Assembly (NCBI RefSeq): GCF_000515235.1 | Contig: NZ_KI911558.1 | Location: 64,554-128,553, forward strand | Source: Synechococcus sp. CC9616 | Lineage (GTDB): Bacteria > Cyanobacteriota > Cyanobacteriia > PCC-6307 > Cyanobiaceae | Direction: 5' to 3' | Length of the DNA stretch: 64,000 bases | Shown: piece after piece, positions 56,885 through 64,000 of the stretch | Layout: each line of letters starts with the position of its first letter | Numbering within the stretch: the first letter of the stretch is position 1 | Program-made: the position numbers and the translations under genes | The notes under the pieces: model-generated | What the model was told of the DNA's origin: nothing | Seen by the model: the letters and a program-made list of their open reading frames with translations, nothing else | The model's database searches: none

Positions 56885-57964
56885 GTGGCGAACCCTGTTT
56901 CTCTCCAGTCGATCTGGCACCGGTATCCAGGGTCCGGCGATGGCTGGTCGCTCAGGGGCATTGATATAGATATCGCAGAGGGAGAGCTGCTGGGGCTTCT
57001 GGGTCCATCTGGTTGCGGAAAAACCACTCTGCTGCGCTGCATCGCTGGCTTTGAAAATCCCGCCAAGGGCACCATTTTCATGCGAGGGGATCCGGTGGGT
57101 GGCTCGGGGCGACTGGTTCCTCCTGAACGTCGTGGCGTTGGCATGGTGTTTCAGGACTATGCCCTCTTCCCACACCTAACGGCCTGGAAGAACGCATGTT
57201 TCGGTCTGATGAGGGGCGCTGACACCAGTCGTGTGTCCTGGTTGTTTGAACTGCTTGGGATTCAGGGGCTCGAGAAGCGCTTTCCCCATCAGCTGTCCGG
57301 TGGGCAGCGCCAACGCTTGGCCCTCGCCAGGGCTTTGGCGCCCTCGCCCAAGGTTGTTTTGCTGGATGAACCTTTTTCGAGCCTGGATGTCGAGGTTCGT
57401 TTACGCCTTCGCGGCGAACTGAGTGGGGTGTTGCAAGCCTGTGGCGCGAGTGGCGTCATCGTGACCCACGATCCAGGTGAAGCTTTGGCGATCTGTGATC
57501 GTGTGGCGGTGATGAGAGACGGTTTGCTTCACCAATGCTCGTCCCCTCAGGAGATCGTGCGTGATCCCGCAACAGCTTTTGTTGGATCGTTTGTGTTGCA
57601 GAGCAATGTCATTCCAGTGCAGCAACCCAAGCATGGGGAGTTGTCTTGCGCTCTTGGCAGTTTCAGGAACCGTGTGCAGCTCGAGGATCTTCAGCAGGAC
57701 TGGCCGGATGAAGCATGTGTGCTGGTTGATCCGCAATCCATTGGTTTAGTGGCTGATGCAGGTGCCCAGGCCAGTGTGCTTGGCCGGGAGTTTCTTGGTG
57801 ACCTCTGGGAATACAGAATCAGACTTGGTGACTTGCTTTTGCGTGCCAGATGTCCACTGGAACAGAATTATCTGCCCCATGCTCGCTGTCGCGTGGCTCT
57901 GAAAGAGGATGCTTCCGTCAAGCTGTTGCCCCAAAGAATTGATCTGACAAAGATTGCTGCTTGA
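56885..57964 (+). CDS. futC: Iron(III) ABC transporter ATP-binding protein
   Basis: This 359-residue ATPase drives the FutB permease. Walker A is GPSGCGKT (40-47), the Q-loop is in VFQDYALFPHLT, the signature is LSGGQRQR (137-144), Walker B is VVLLDEPFSSLD and the switch His is in VTHDPGEAL. A C-terminal regulatory domain (about 240-359) resembles TOBE. It starts at GTG. It lies upstream of ferritin, linking uptake and storage. Confidence 0.92.
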   Translation: MANPVSLQSIWHRYPGSGDGWSLRGIDIDIAEGELLGLLGPSGCGKTTLLRCIAGFENPAKGTIFMRGDPVGGSGRLVPPERRGVGMVFQDYALFPHLTAWKNACFGLMRGADTSRVSWLFELLGIQGLEKRFPHQLSGGQRQRLALARALAPSPKVVLLDEPFSSLDVEVRLRLRGELSGVLQACGASGVIVTHDPGEALAICDRVAVMRDGLLHQCSSPQEIVRDPATAFVGSFVLQSNVIPVQQPKHGELSCALGSFRNRVQLEDLQQDWPDEACVLVDPQSIGLVADAGAQASVLGREFLGDLWEYRIRLGDLLLRARCPLEQNYLPHARCRVALKEDASVKLLPQRIDLTKIAA

Positions 57965-58012
57965 TCGCTTCAGGGTTTTAAATTATCCAAACATTATTTC
58001 TCTTTTTTATTA

Positions 58013-58546
58013 ATGAAAGATCTCACCCGTGCAATCAACGATCACTTGGCCTCTGAATTTCAGGCCAGCCATACCTATCTCGCGATGTCGATTTGGTTGC
58101 GTGAAAATGATCTTGTTGGTTTTTCAACTTATATGTTGAATAAAAGCAATGAAGAGCGTGGTCATGCGTATCGAATGATCGCCTTCCTTGTCGATAGTGA
58201 TCAACAAGTTGAGCTGCCCACCGTTGACGCACCGGAACGCAGCTGGCCCTCTGTGAAGGATCTGTTTGATGTTGTTGCCAGCCTGGAAAAAGGCGTCACA
58301 GCCTCTATCGACAGGCTGTACAGCCTTGCTGAACAGTTGAACGAACGCAGCGCAACAGCCATGCTCGATTGGTTTGTCGAGGAACAGGTGCAGGAGGAAG
58401 CAGAGGCTCGGTTTGTTTGCAAGCGTCTGCGTCTTGCCGGCTCCAATACGGCTGCACTGCTGCTGTTGGATCAGCAATTCCTCGACGGCACAGCTCTGGC
58501 GTCTGTGAAGGGAGGATCTGGATTCGGAGCAGTTGCAGTGAACTGA
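58013..58546 (+). CDS. Non-heme ferritin
   Basis: This 177-residue four-helix bundle stores iron as ferric mineral. Ferroxidase residues by alignment to bacterial FtnA are E15, E48 and H51 (NEERGHAYR), E92 (ASLEKGV) and Q125 with E128 (FVEEQVQEEAE). It lies 48 bases after futC in an AT-rich leader (TTTTTTATTAATG) without a clear ribosome site. Being next to the iron importer genes suggests joint iron control. It ends before a strong terminator. Confidence 0.92.
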   Translation: MKDLTRAINDHLASEFQASHTYLAMSIWLRENDLVGFSTYMLNKSNEERGHAYRMIAFLVDSDQQVELPTVDAPERSWPSVKDLFDVVASLEKGVTASIDRLYSLAEQLNERSATAMLDWFVEEQVQEEAEARFVCKRLRLAGSNTAALLLLDQQFLDGTALASVKGGSGFGAVAVN

Positions 58547-58581
58547 GCAGGGCTGCTGTCAGAGCGCCTGTGTCTCTGACC

Positions 58582-58621
58582 CATCAAAAAGCCCCCTGCA
58601 GATGCAGGGGGCCTTTTGATG
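58582..58621. terminator. Bidirectional intrinsic terminator
   Basis: A long near-perfect inverted repeat reads CATCAAAAAGCCCCCTGCA, then GATGCAGGGGGCCTTTTGATG, giving a GC stem (GCCCCCTGCA / TGCAGGGGGC) with A- and T-runs on each side. It stops the ferritin transcript on the plus strand and the small membrane gene on the minus strand. Confidence 0.9.
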
Positions 58622-58656
58622 CCTTGCACCAACCCGAACAAATCCTGCAGGGACCG

Positions 58657-58806
58657 TCAGCGTCGAGGCTCATTTCGCACAGGAATCGGGATCAGCACGG
58701 GTTCACGAAGTCCGCCGCCGGAATTGTCGTCGTCGGAATCTTCAAGGAGCCAGATCAACAGGCTGGCGGCCATCACCAGAGCGAGGAGGGCGAGAGTTTC
58801 AGCCAT
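58657..58806 (-). CDS. Small single-pass membrane protein
   Basis: The 49-residue protein from ATG 58806 has one helix (LALLALVMAASLLIWLLED), an acidic DSDDDNSGGG linker and a tail LREPVLIPIPVRNEPRR. An in-frame ATG five codons upstream (MVIGSMAET) is an alternative start. It sits between ferritin and the CobW gene and ends near a terminator. No family is recognised. Confidence 0.6.
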   Translation of the reverse strand: MAETLALLALVMAASLLIWLLEDSDDDNSGGGLREPVLIPIPVRNEPRR

Positions 58807-58834
58807 GGAACCGATCACCATCGCATCAACATAG

Positions 58835-59947
58835 TCAGCTTGTCGGGGCAACGCAGGCCTGAAGCTGCTGGCGCAGGGTGTCGTGTTCAAGGTCACGACC
58901 GATCAGCACAAGCTGGTTTTTTCTCTCCCCGGTCCAATCGCTGTCGTCAATGGAGAAGCGCTTGCCAGCCAGATGGAACACATGGCGTCGTTCGCTTTCC
59001 TCGAACCAAAGAATTCCTTTGGCTCGAAACACCTCTGCCGGCAGCTCATTGTCCAGAAAATTCTGAAATCGCCTCAGTCCAAAGGGCCCCTCGCTGCTGA
59101 AGGAGAGGGAGGTGAAACCATCCACGGCCAGATGGTCACTGTGTTGGTGATCGTGGTCATGTCCATGCTCATGTCCGTGATCGTGTCCGTGGGCATGCCC
59201 GTGATCTTGTCCGTGGTGTCCATGGTCATGACTGTGTTCATGGCCGTGGTCATGGTCGTGACCGTCGGAATGGTCGTGGTCGTGGTCGTGGGAATGGTCG
59301 TGGCCATGGGACGGTTCAGCCACCTTGTCCGATTCGAACAATCCAACGCTCAGCAGCAGTGGCAGGGGAACCTCTCCTTTCACAGAGTGAAGAATTCGAG
59401 CGTCGTTCTTCACCTCTCGCAGCTGCTCCTCCACGTCCTTGAGGCGTTCAGGGGAGACAAGGTCCACCTTGTTCAGCAACAAAATGTCCCCATAAATCAC
59501 CTGAGCTCGACCCACTTGCGTCTCCAGCACTGCCTGATCGAAGTTCTCTGCATCAACAAGAGTGATGATCGAATCGAGCCGTGTCTGCTCCCGCAGTTCA
59601 CTGCCGAGAAAGGTCATGGCCACCGGCAGGGGATCAGCGAGCCCGGTGGTTTCAACCACGATGTAGTCGAGTTCTCCAGGACGTGAGATCACACGATCCA
59701 CCGTTTCCATCAGCTCGTCGTTGATCGAGCAGCAGATGCAACCGTTGCTTAATTCCACCATGTCCTGTCCGGTGCTCACCACGAGATCGTTATCAATGCC
59801 GATCTCACCGAATTCATTCACCAGCACTGCAGTCTTGACGCCGTTCTGATTGCTGAGGATGTGGTTCAGAAGGGTGGTCTTTCCAGCCCCAAGAAAACCA
59901 GTGAGGATGGTGACGGGTACACCGGCTGGTGCGGTGGCTGAGGTCAT
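58835..59947 (-). CDS. CobW/COG0523 family GTPase with His-rich metal-binding loop
   Basis: This 370-residue G3E GTPase has P-loop GFLGAGKTTL (17-26), the CxCC metal motif CICCSI (70-75), ETTGLADP, NKVD (159-162) and a C-terminal CobW_C domain (GILWFEESERRHVFHLAGKR in pieces). Residues about 214-272 hold 28 histidines (HDHDHGHEH type). Such proteins act as metal chaperones, often for zinc. It lies 19 bases after the pterin dehydratase gene. The ATG 59947 start is preferred to 60013. Confidence 0.92.
   Translation of the reverse strand: MTSATAPAGVPVTILTGFLGAGKTTLLNHILSNQNGVKTAVLVNEFGEIGIDNDLVVSTGQDMVELSNGCICCSINDELMETVDRVISRPGELDYIVVETTGLADPLPVAMTFLGSELREQTRLDSIITLVDAENFDQAVLETQVGRAQVIYGDILLLNKVDLVSPERLKDVEEQLREVKNDARILHSVKGEVPLPLLLSVGLFESDKVAEPSHGHDHSHDHDHDHSDGHDHDHGHEHSHDHGHHGQDHGHAHGHDHGHEHGHDHDHQHSDHLAVDGFTSLSFSSEGPFGLRRFQNFLDNELPAEVFRAKGILWFEESERRHVFHLAGKRFSIDDSDWTGERKNQLVLIGRDLEHDTLRQQLQACVAPTS
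59132..59308 (-). repeat. His/Asp/Gly codon-rich repeat region
   Basis: This coding low-complexity region has CATGAC/CATGGC-type codons coding for the histidine-rich loop of the CobW GTPase. The forward strand reads as CCGTGGTCATG/TGGTCGTGG repeats. It can expand or contract in steps of six bases and also produces a long Val/Met/Gly shadow frame on the plus strand. Confidence 0.85.
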
Positions 59948-59966
59948 AACAGTGGTCCCACTCATC

Positions 59967-60254
59967 TCATGCTGGCAGCAAGGCATCGATGGCGGCAGCC
60001 AGATCGACATCAAGATCGCTGAGTCCTCCCAGGTCGTGTGTGGTGAGCTCGATCGAAACGCGGTTGTAGACGTTGCTCCAGTTGGGATGGTGTCCGCGTG
60101 ATTCCGCCAGAAGAGCCACCTGGCTCATGAACCCAAAAGCTTCAACAAAATCGCTGAACTGAAGGTCGCGTCTCAGTCGATCCGCAGTCAGCGTCCAGCA
60201 CGGCAGTGTGGTGCCGAGCTGTTGTCTCTGATCGCTTGTGAGCAGGGAGGCCAT
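59967..60254 (-). CDS. Pterin-4-alpha-carbinolamine dehydratase-like protein
   Basis: This 95-residue protein shows the family motif [21 protein letters not shown] in pieces ([14 protein letters not shown]), with [17 protein letters not shown]. It would dehydrate 4a-hydroxytetrahydropterin or serve molybdopterin/folate recycling; bacterial homologues are often multi-purpose. ATG 60254 (MASLL) is preferred to the 60278 start. It is likely cotranscribed with the CobW gene. Confidence 0.88.
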   Translation of the reverse strand: MASLLTSDQRQQLGTTLPCWTLTADRLRRDLQFSDFVEAFGFMSQVALLAESRGHHPNWSNVYNRVSIELTTHDLGGLSDLDVDLAAAIDALLPA

Positions 60255-60306
60255 AGGACCTTGAAAGGCAGCACGCATCCCATTGTGTTGCCATCACTCT
60301 GGGAAG

Positions 60307-62667
60307 ATGTGGCCAATTCTCAGGCCTCAGACGGTGACAACAGCACTGCGTCGCTTTCTTTGCTTTTGTACCGCTTGTCTGCTCAGTATTGTTTTCACGC
60401 TGGCCATCCCAATCGATGGCAGTGCTCAGGATCAACCTAGTGAAGAGAAGGCTGATCTTGTTCAAGAGGAATCGGACGGGATCGATCAGAGCGTGCCGAA
60501 CGCCATTGATACATTTGAAACCCCTGAAGTTGAAAAATCAACAATTGTTGGTATCGAAGGAGAGGTTTTAAAACCAATCATCAAAATTGATGACCAACCC
60601 TTTTATGGAGAGCTTCAACGTCTGGCGCTTTTTTGGGACGACTCACCAATTGGTCATGTCGAGGATCGTGCTCCAAAAGAGACCCTGCTGAATTTTTACG
60701 CCGTAATGGCGAGTATCGGTAGTGAAATCGAGGCGATCCGCAGGGACGCCAAACAAGACCCAGGCTTCGGTTGGACGCCGGAGATGAAGACGCGGATTCA
60801 CAATGTTGATGTTTTATTTGGACTTGCAATCAAAGCATTGAATGGTTCGGATTTTCCTGAAAGTGTTAGAAGTGATTTGGTTGATGAAGCGGCGATTCAA
60901 TTGAAATTGGTGTTGGATTATGTGTTTTCTAATAGCCGCCGACCGATTGAGATACCTGATGAAGAAGGTGTGCGATTGATGAATCAAGGCCTTGTCAAAC
61001 GTGATGTGTTGTCGTGGCGCCTTCCGAGTACGGGAATCGTGTTGGCAAGTGATGCTGAACAGGAAGGAAATGACTGGTATTTCAGCCCTTCAACAGTTGC
61101 AAATGCGGCAAGAATGTACAAGGAAATTGAGTCTCATGCTGAAAAGTTGCAAGGAGTTCCTTTCGCAACCCCAGATTTTTATCGTAATTTTATTCGAACA
61201 CCATGGCACCTGGTGCCGCCTAAATGGTATCTAAATCTGCCTAGCTGGATTCACGAGTTTATCGAGGTTGATGTTTTTGCGGGTCAAACTGCATTTCAGA
61301 TTTTGTTTGCGACCCTGGCATTCGTTCTTTACGTTGTTTTCGTGTTCGCGATGATCTCCAGATTGATCACAAGTCATGTAGATCGTGTCACGATGTTAAC
61401 AACTAGTTCTGCTCAGGAGAGGCTTGACGGCGTTTGGAATGAAGACGAGGTTGCCTGGAGGCGTGTGTTGTTTGTTTTCCCGATTCTTCCTTTGACGACG
61501 ATCTCCAAGGTTTTTGTTGATGACTATTTGAATTTTACTGGTACGCCTTTGGTGTTTACCACGTACTTCTTTTATGTAGCTTGGTGCCTTTCAGCATGCC
61601 TTCTAGCGTTTTACTTTTTTGAGGCCCTGGGTAAATCAGGTGCTGAAACGTTGTTGCGAGTCCGTGGTAGTAATTCGTCGATTAAGTTAAAGCGCTGGGG
61701 TAGTCGAGTTCAGCCAATTTGTCGAGCTTTTTCAGGAATTGTTGCACTTTTTCTTGTTTACCGAATGTTGATTCAGCTGGGCCTTCCTGGCAGCCTGGTG
61801 CTTGCTTTGTCCTCTGTTCCTGGCTTGGCGATTGCGCTTGGTGCTTCCAAGCTGCTCAGTAATCTTTTTGCAGGATTTTCCATTCAGACGGATCGTCCTT
61901 TAAGGGTTGGTGAGTTCTGCAGAATTGGTGAGTATCTGGGATATGTCACCAAGATTGGATTGCGTTCCATTGAGATTCAAACTGTTACAAGTACGGTCGC
62001 CATCCCTAATTCTGTCGCGGATGATTCGATCATCGTCAACTTCTCTGATCGTCAATTGTTGACAGGTAATGAGCACCGTCAGGGGGTTGAAATCCGTGTT
62101 CCGATCAGTGTGTCGCTGACATCGGCCCAGGTGAATCAGCTGTTATTTTTCATCAACCGATATCTGGAGAGCTCTGATGAGTTGGATAATACGCGCGTCA
62201 ATGTTGAGCAGGTCAAAGTGGATGAATTAACAATTATCGGCTTTGGATATGGTGATTTTTTAACCTGGGAAGCCTATTTAGAGACGCGCAAGAAAATTTT
62301 TGTGCGCTTTAAGCAGATTATCGCTCAGATACTGATGTCGAGAATTGTTTTGCGAGTGGCGTACCAAACTCCAGAAACTGTGCGACGCAGGATTCCTGAT
62401 CAGCTCAAAGAGATTGTTTGCCTTGATGAGCAGATCACCTTTGGTAGTTGCGAGCTTCTGAAAATTTCTGATTACAGCTATGACTTTATATTTGATTTCC
62501 GTGCTTTTCACCCGACCTATAGTCTGTTTCTGAAGGCTGTTGATCGAATTAATCATGATCTTCTCTCCTATGTTGAAAGAGAAAACATCGTGATGCCATT
62601 CCCAACCTCGATTTTCATCCAGAAGCCTGCTGAGCTTATGGATCTGCGGGGAGTGAATCCGATGTGA
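60307..62667 (+). CDS. Large MscS-type mechanosensitive channel protein
   Basis: The 786-residue protein has a signal or anchor helix (about 17-37), a long periplasmic domain (about 40-310), several helices (about 320-510) and the MscS core: GLAIALGASKLLSNLFAGFSIQ in pieces (GASKLLSNLFAGF), RVGEFCRIGEYLGYVTKIGLRS and TVAIPNSVADDSIIVNFS. It is close in layout to YbdG/MscM-like channels of cyanobacteria, used on osmotic down-shock. The codons are AT-richer than in flanking genes. ATG 60307 is preferred to a GTG eight codons earlier. Confidence 0.82.
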   Translation: MWPILRPQTVTTALRRFLCFCTACLLSIVFTLAIPIDGSAQDQPSEEKADLVQEESDGIDQSVPNAIDTFETPEVEKSTIVGIEGEVLKPIIKIDDQPFYGELQRLALFWDDSPIGHVEDRAPKETLLNFYAVMASIGSEIEAIRRDAKQDPGFGWTPEMKTRIHNVDVLFGLAIKALNGSDFPESVRSDLVDEAAIQLKLVLDYVFSNSRRPIEIPDEEGVRLMNQGLVKRDVLSWRLPSTGIVLASDAEQEGNDWYFSPSTVANAARMYKEIESHAEKLQGVPFATPDFYRNFIRTPWHLVPPKWYLNLPSWIHEFIEVDVFAGQTAFQILFATLAFVLYVVFVFAMISRLITSHVDRVTMLTTSSAQERLDGVWNEDEVAWRRVLFVFPILPLTTISKVFVDDYLNFTGTPLVFTTYFFYVAWCLSACLLAFYFFEALGKSGAETLLRVRGSNSSIKLKRWGSRVQPICRAFSGIVALFLVYRMLIQLGLPGSLVLALSSVPGLAIALGASKLLSNLFAGFSIQTDRPLRVGEFCRIGEYLGYVTKIGLRSIEIQTVTSTVAIPNSVADDSIIVNFSDRQLLTGNEHRQGVEIRVPISVSLTSAQVNQLLFFINRYLESSDELDNTRVNVEQVKVDELTIIGFGYGDFLTWEAYLETRKKIFVRFKQIIAQILMSRIVLRVAYQTPETVRRRIPDQLKEIVCLDEQITFGSCELLKISDYSYDFIFDFRAFHPTYSLFLKAVDRINHDLLSYVERENIVMPFPTSIFIQKPAELMDLRGVNPM

Positions 62668-63205
62668 TGTCGTGCAAGCGATCCACCATTAGATCAACGT
62701 CGGTGTCCAACCCCCCATCGCGGGCCCAGGCATCCGGATCATGGCGCTGCAGGATGTCCTGATTCAGCTTGGTTGCTCGTTGAGCGGCTGAGTCCTGTTC
62801 TCCGATCAGCTGACAGGCAATCCGGCGTTGGTGAGCTGCATCGCGGTGCTCCCACAGATAAACAGCCTGCCAAGTTCCGAGCCATAACCGTCCCTTGGCA
62901 AGACTCAATGTCATGGTCTGGGCTGTTAAAGCAGTGCGTATGTGCGCTGGCATGTCGTCCGGTCCTTCATCGTCATGACGGTATGGATGGTTCCGGGGGA
63001 CAACCCGATCCATCCAGCTCGCCAAATCGTCCAAGACCCGCGGATCAGCATTTTCGTTGATTGTGAGGCTGGCACTGGTGTGCAGGCAGGTGAGATGCAG
63101 AGCCCCGTTGCTGATACCTGTTGTGGCCAGCCATCGGTTGATGATTGGGTCGAGACGCGTGAACCCGCTGCCGCGCGTCGGAACATCCAGCTCGTGCTGA
63201 ATCAT
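62636..63205 (-). CDS. YjbQ (UPF0047) family protein with C-terminal extension
   Basis: This small enzyme-like protein has the family motifs CLHTSASLTINENAD and GRLWLGTWQAVYLWEHRD with catalytic-site His residues. E. coli YjbQ has weak thiamine phosphate synthase activity. Here about 45 residues are added at the C-terminus (NQDILQRHDPDAWARDGGLDTDVDLMVDRL in pieces), making 189 residues. ATG 63205 (MIQHELD) is preferred to GTG 63223. It overlaps the convergent channel gene by 32 bases. Confidence 0.85.
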   Translation of the reverse strand: MIQHELDVPTRGSGFTRLDPIINRWLATTGISNGALHLTCLHTSASLTINENADPRVLDDLASWMDRVVPRNHPYRHDDEGPDDMPAHIRTALTAQTMTLSLAKGRLWLGTWQAVYLWEHRDAAHQRRIACQLIGEQDSAAQRATKLNQDILQRHDPDAWARDGGLDTDVDLMVDRLHDITSDSLPADP

Positions 63206-63257
63206 TGCCAGTTGATTAGCCACAGTTCCAGGCTCGACTCCATCAACCTAGGGAGCG

Positions 63258-63710
63258 ATGTTGATGATGATTTCGAGCCTGATGGCTTCACCAGATCTCA
63301 CCTTGCTGTACGACGGCGCCTGCCCGCTTTGCATGCGGGAGGTCCGCTTCCTTCAGACACGTGATCGGCATCAGCGTCTCGCCTTCGTGGATATCGATGC
63401 CTCGGATTACGACCCTTCAGCTTTTGGCGGTATTGGTTATCGGCAAGCCATGGGCAGCATCCATGCAATCGATGGCTCCGGCACTGTCCTGCGGGACGTT
63501 GCCGTTTTTCGTGAGGCCTATCGATTGATTGGGCTCGGCTGGGTTTATCGCCCCACGCGCCTGCCCCTGATTGCACCGCTGGTTGATGCGTTGTACGGCG
63601 TCTGGGCCGCCCGCAGACTTCAAATCACTGGTCGCCCGGATCTCGACTCCTTGTGCCGGGATCGCGAGCGTTGCAACACCTCCGGGAGCGGTTGCGCAAC
63701 CAGCAGTTGA
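63258..63710 (+). CDS. DCC family thiol-disulfide protein (DUF393)
   Basis: The 150-residue protein carries the DCC motif YDGACPLCMREVRFL near the N-terminus, with the C-x-x-C active site, and AFVDIDASDYDP, then a C-terminal part (LPLIAPLVDALYGVWAARRL). Members are thought to have thioredoxin-like thiol activity. GGGAG precedes the ATG at 63258; in-frame ATGs a few codons later also fit. It is followed by a small uncertain ORF. Confidence 0.82.
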   Translation: MLMMISSLMASPDLTLLYDGACPLCMREVRFLQTRDRHQRLAFVDIDASDYDPSAFGGIGYRQAMGSIHAIDGSGTVLRDVAVFREAYRLIGLGWVYRPTRLPLIAPLVDALYGVWAARRLQITGRPDLDSLCRDRERCNTSGSGCATSS

Positions 63711-63759
63711 TTCAAACGGTCTGTGTGTCCACACTGGTGAGGAGACATCCGTCTTAGCC

Positions 63760-63936
63760 GTGCGAGACCAATCCCATCCTCCTTTCGAAGGATTTTCCGA
63801 GCGAGTCACCGATGGGACCGATCAGGAACGGACTGTGGCCTACAGCCGTTGGCTTAAGCGTCTCAGGGACAACCAGGACAATCCGCAGGATTCCGTTGTG
63901 AGAGAGGAGGATTCTGCTGAGCATGCTTCTCGTTAA
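63760..63936 (+). CDS. Possible small hydrophilic protein
   Basis: A 58-residue reading from GTG has strongly polar, acidic and basic composition (RDQSHPPFEGF, AYSRWLKRLRDNQDNPQDS, REEDSAEHASR). Composition and position after the DCC gene suggest it is real, but there is no family and no clear ribosome site. A longer frame exists upstream and overlaps the DCC gene. Confidence 0.45.
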   Translation: MRDQSHPPFEGFSERVTDGTDQERTVAYSRWLKRLRDNQDNPQDSVVREEDSAEHASR

Positions 63937-63960
63937 CGTTTGGGGATTGGATTGAACAGA

Positions 63961-64000
63961 TGAAAGCCGTTGCTTCGGCTTGGGACCGATTGGGGTCGTA
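63961..64000 (+). CDS. Possible start of a further gene at the window edge
   Basis: An ATG at 63961 opens a frame (MKAVASAWDRLGS) to the window end. Only 13 codons are visible, so no product can be named, and the call rests on the open frame and lack of other features. Confidence 0.25.

Noticed and set aside
58883-59686. A long plus-strand reading rich in Val, Met and Ser opposite the CobW gene
   Set aside because: It is the shadow of the histidine-codon repeat on the other strand; the minus-strand protein has all CobW motifs.

Overview
The window reads as a chromosome segment of a marine picocyanobacterium, most likely a marine Synechococcus. The evidence is photosystem I subunits PsaF and PsaJ, cytochrome f and the Rieske protein, a high-light-inducible protein, a cyanobacterial aa3-type oxidase, and a 62-residue protein that I recognise as PSHCP, the hyper-conserved protein known only from Prochlorococcus and marine Synechococcus. 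The moderately high GC content and very tight packing fit Synechococcus better than low-GC Prochlorococcus. This assignment comes from recognised protein families; no search was run.

Layout. 1-9.4 kb: cytochrome c oxidase genes (ctaD partial, ctaC) diverge from heme A synthesis (ctaA, ctaB), followed by an ABC-2 exporter pair, a repeat-rich hypothetical, nanE and a convergent groEL2. 9.4-17.6 kb: fabG, a small K+ channel, a GT9-like transferase, ispD, an S66 peptidase, a UbiA prenyltransferase, Ppx/GppA phosphatase, a RodZ-like HTH membrane protein and tRNA-Val. 17.6-26.4 kb: cobM, lgt, petC-petA, a DUF3067 protein, tatC, an RqcH/NFACT protein, gmk, psaF-psaJ, tsaD and hli. 26.4-37.5 kb: pilT, wecB and a chain of overlapping genes ending in a Na+/H+ antiporter, then a translation cluster (gltX, tRNA-Asp, PSHCP, tRNA-Trp, rplS), map, an SDR, a phosphotransacetylase-like protein and a DprA-like protein.

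37.7-42.3 kb is the least gene-dense part: a beta-lactamase-fold hydrolase, a MAPEG protein, an orphan Nif11-type protein, a perfect 16-bp inverted repeat, yajQ and several tiny proteins. 42.3-53.3 kb returns to dense packing: nucleotide salvage (PRTase, deoxyribosyltransferase, cdd), hemL, glcD, xth, a TPR protein, a stand-alone M41 peptidase, larC and an LPG-synthase-like membrane protein. 53.4-64 kb holds an unusual membrane protein, an iron block (futB, futC, ferritin), a histidine-rich CobW GTPase with a pterin dehydratase, a large MscS-type channel, a YjbQ protein and a DCC thiol protein.

Themes that connect the genes are respiration and heme (ctaABCD, hemL, cobM), photosynthetic electron transport (petAC, psaFJ, hli) with export and maturation factors (tatC, lgt), translation and its quality control (gltX, rplS, map, tsaD, RqcH, three tRNAs), and metal handling (Fut, ferritin, CobW, LarC). 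No CRISPR array, rRNA, insertion sequence or prophage was seen. The most unusual local structure is a fourfold 14-bp repeat at the larC start, which forms three five-codon mini-ORFs linked by NTGA stop/start overlaps.
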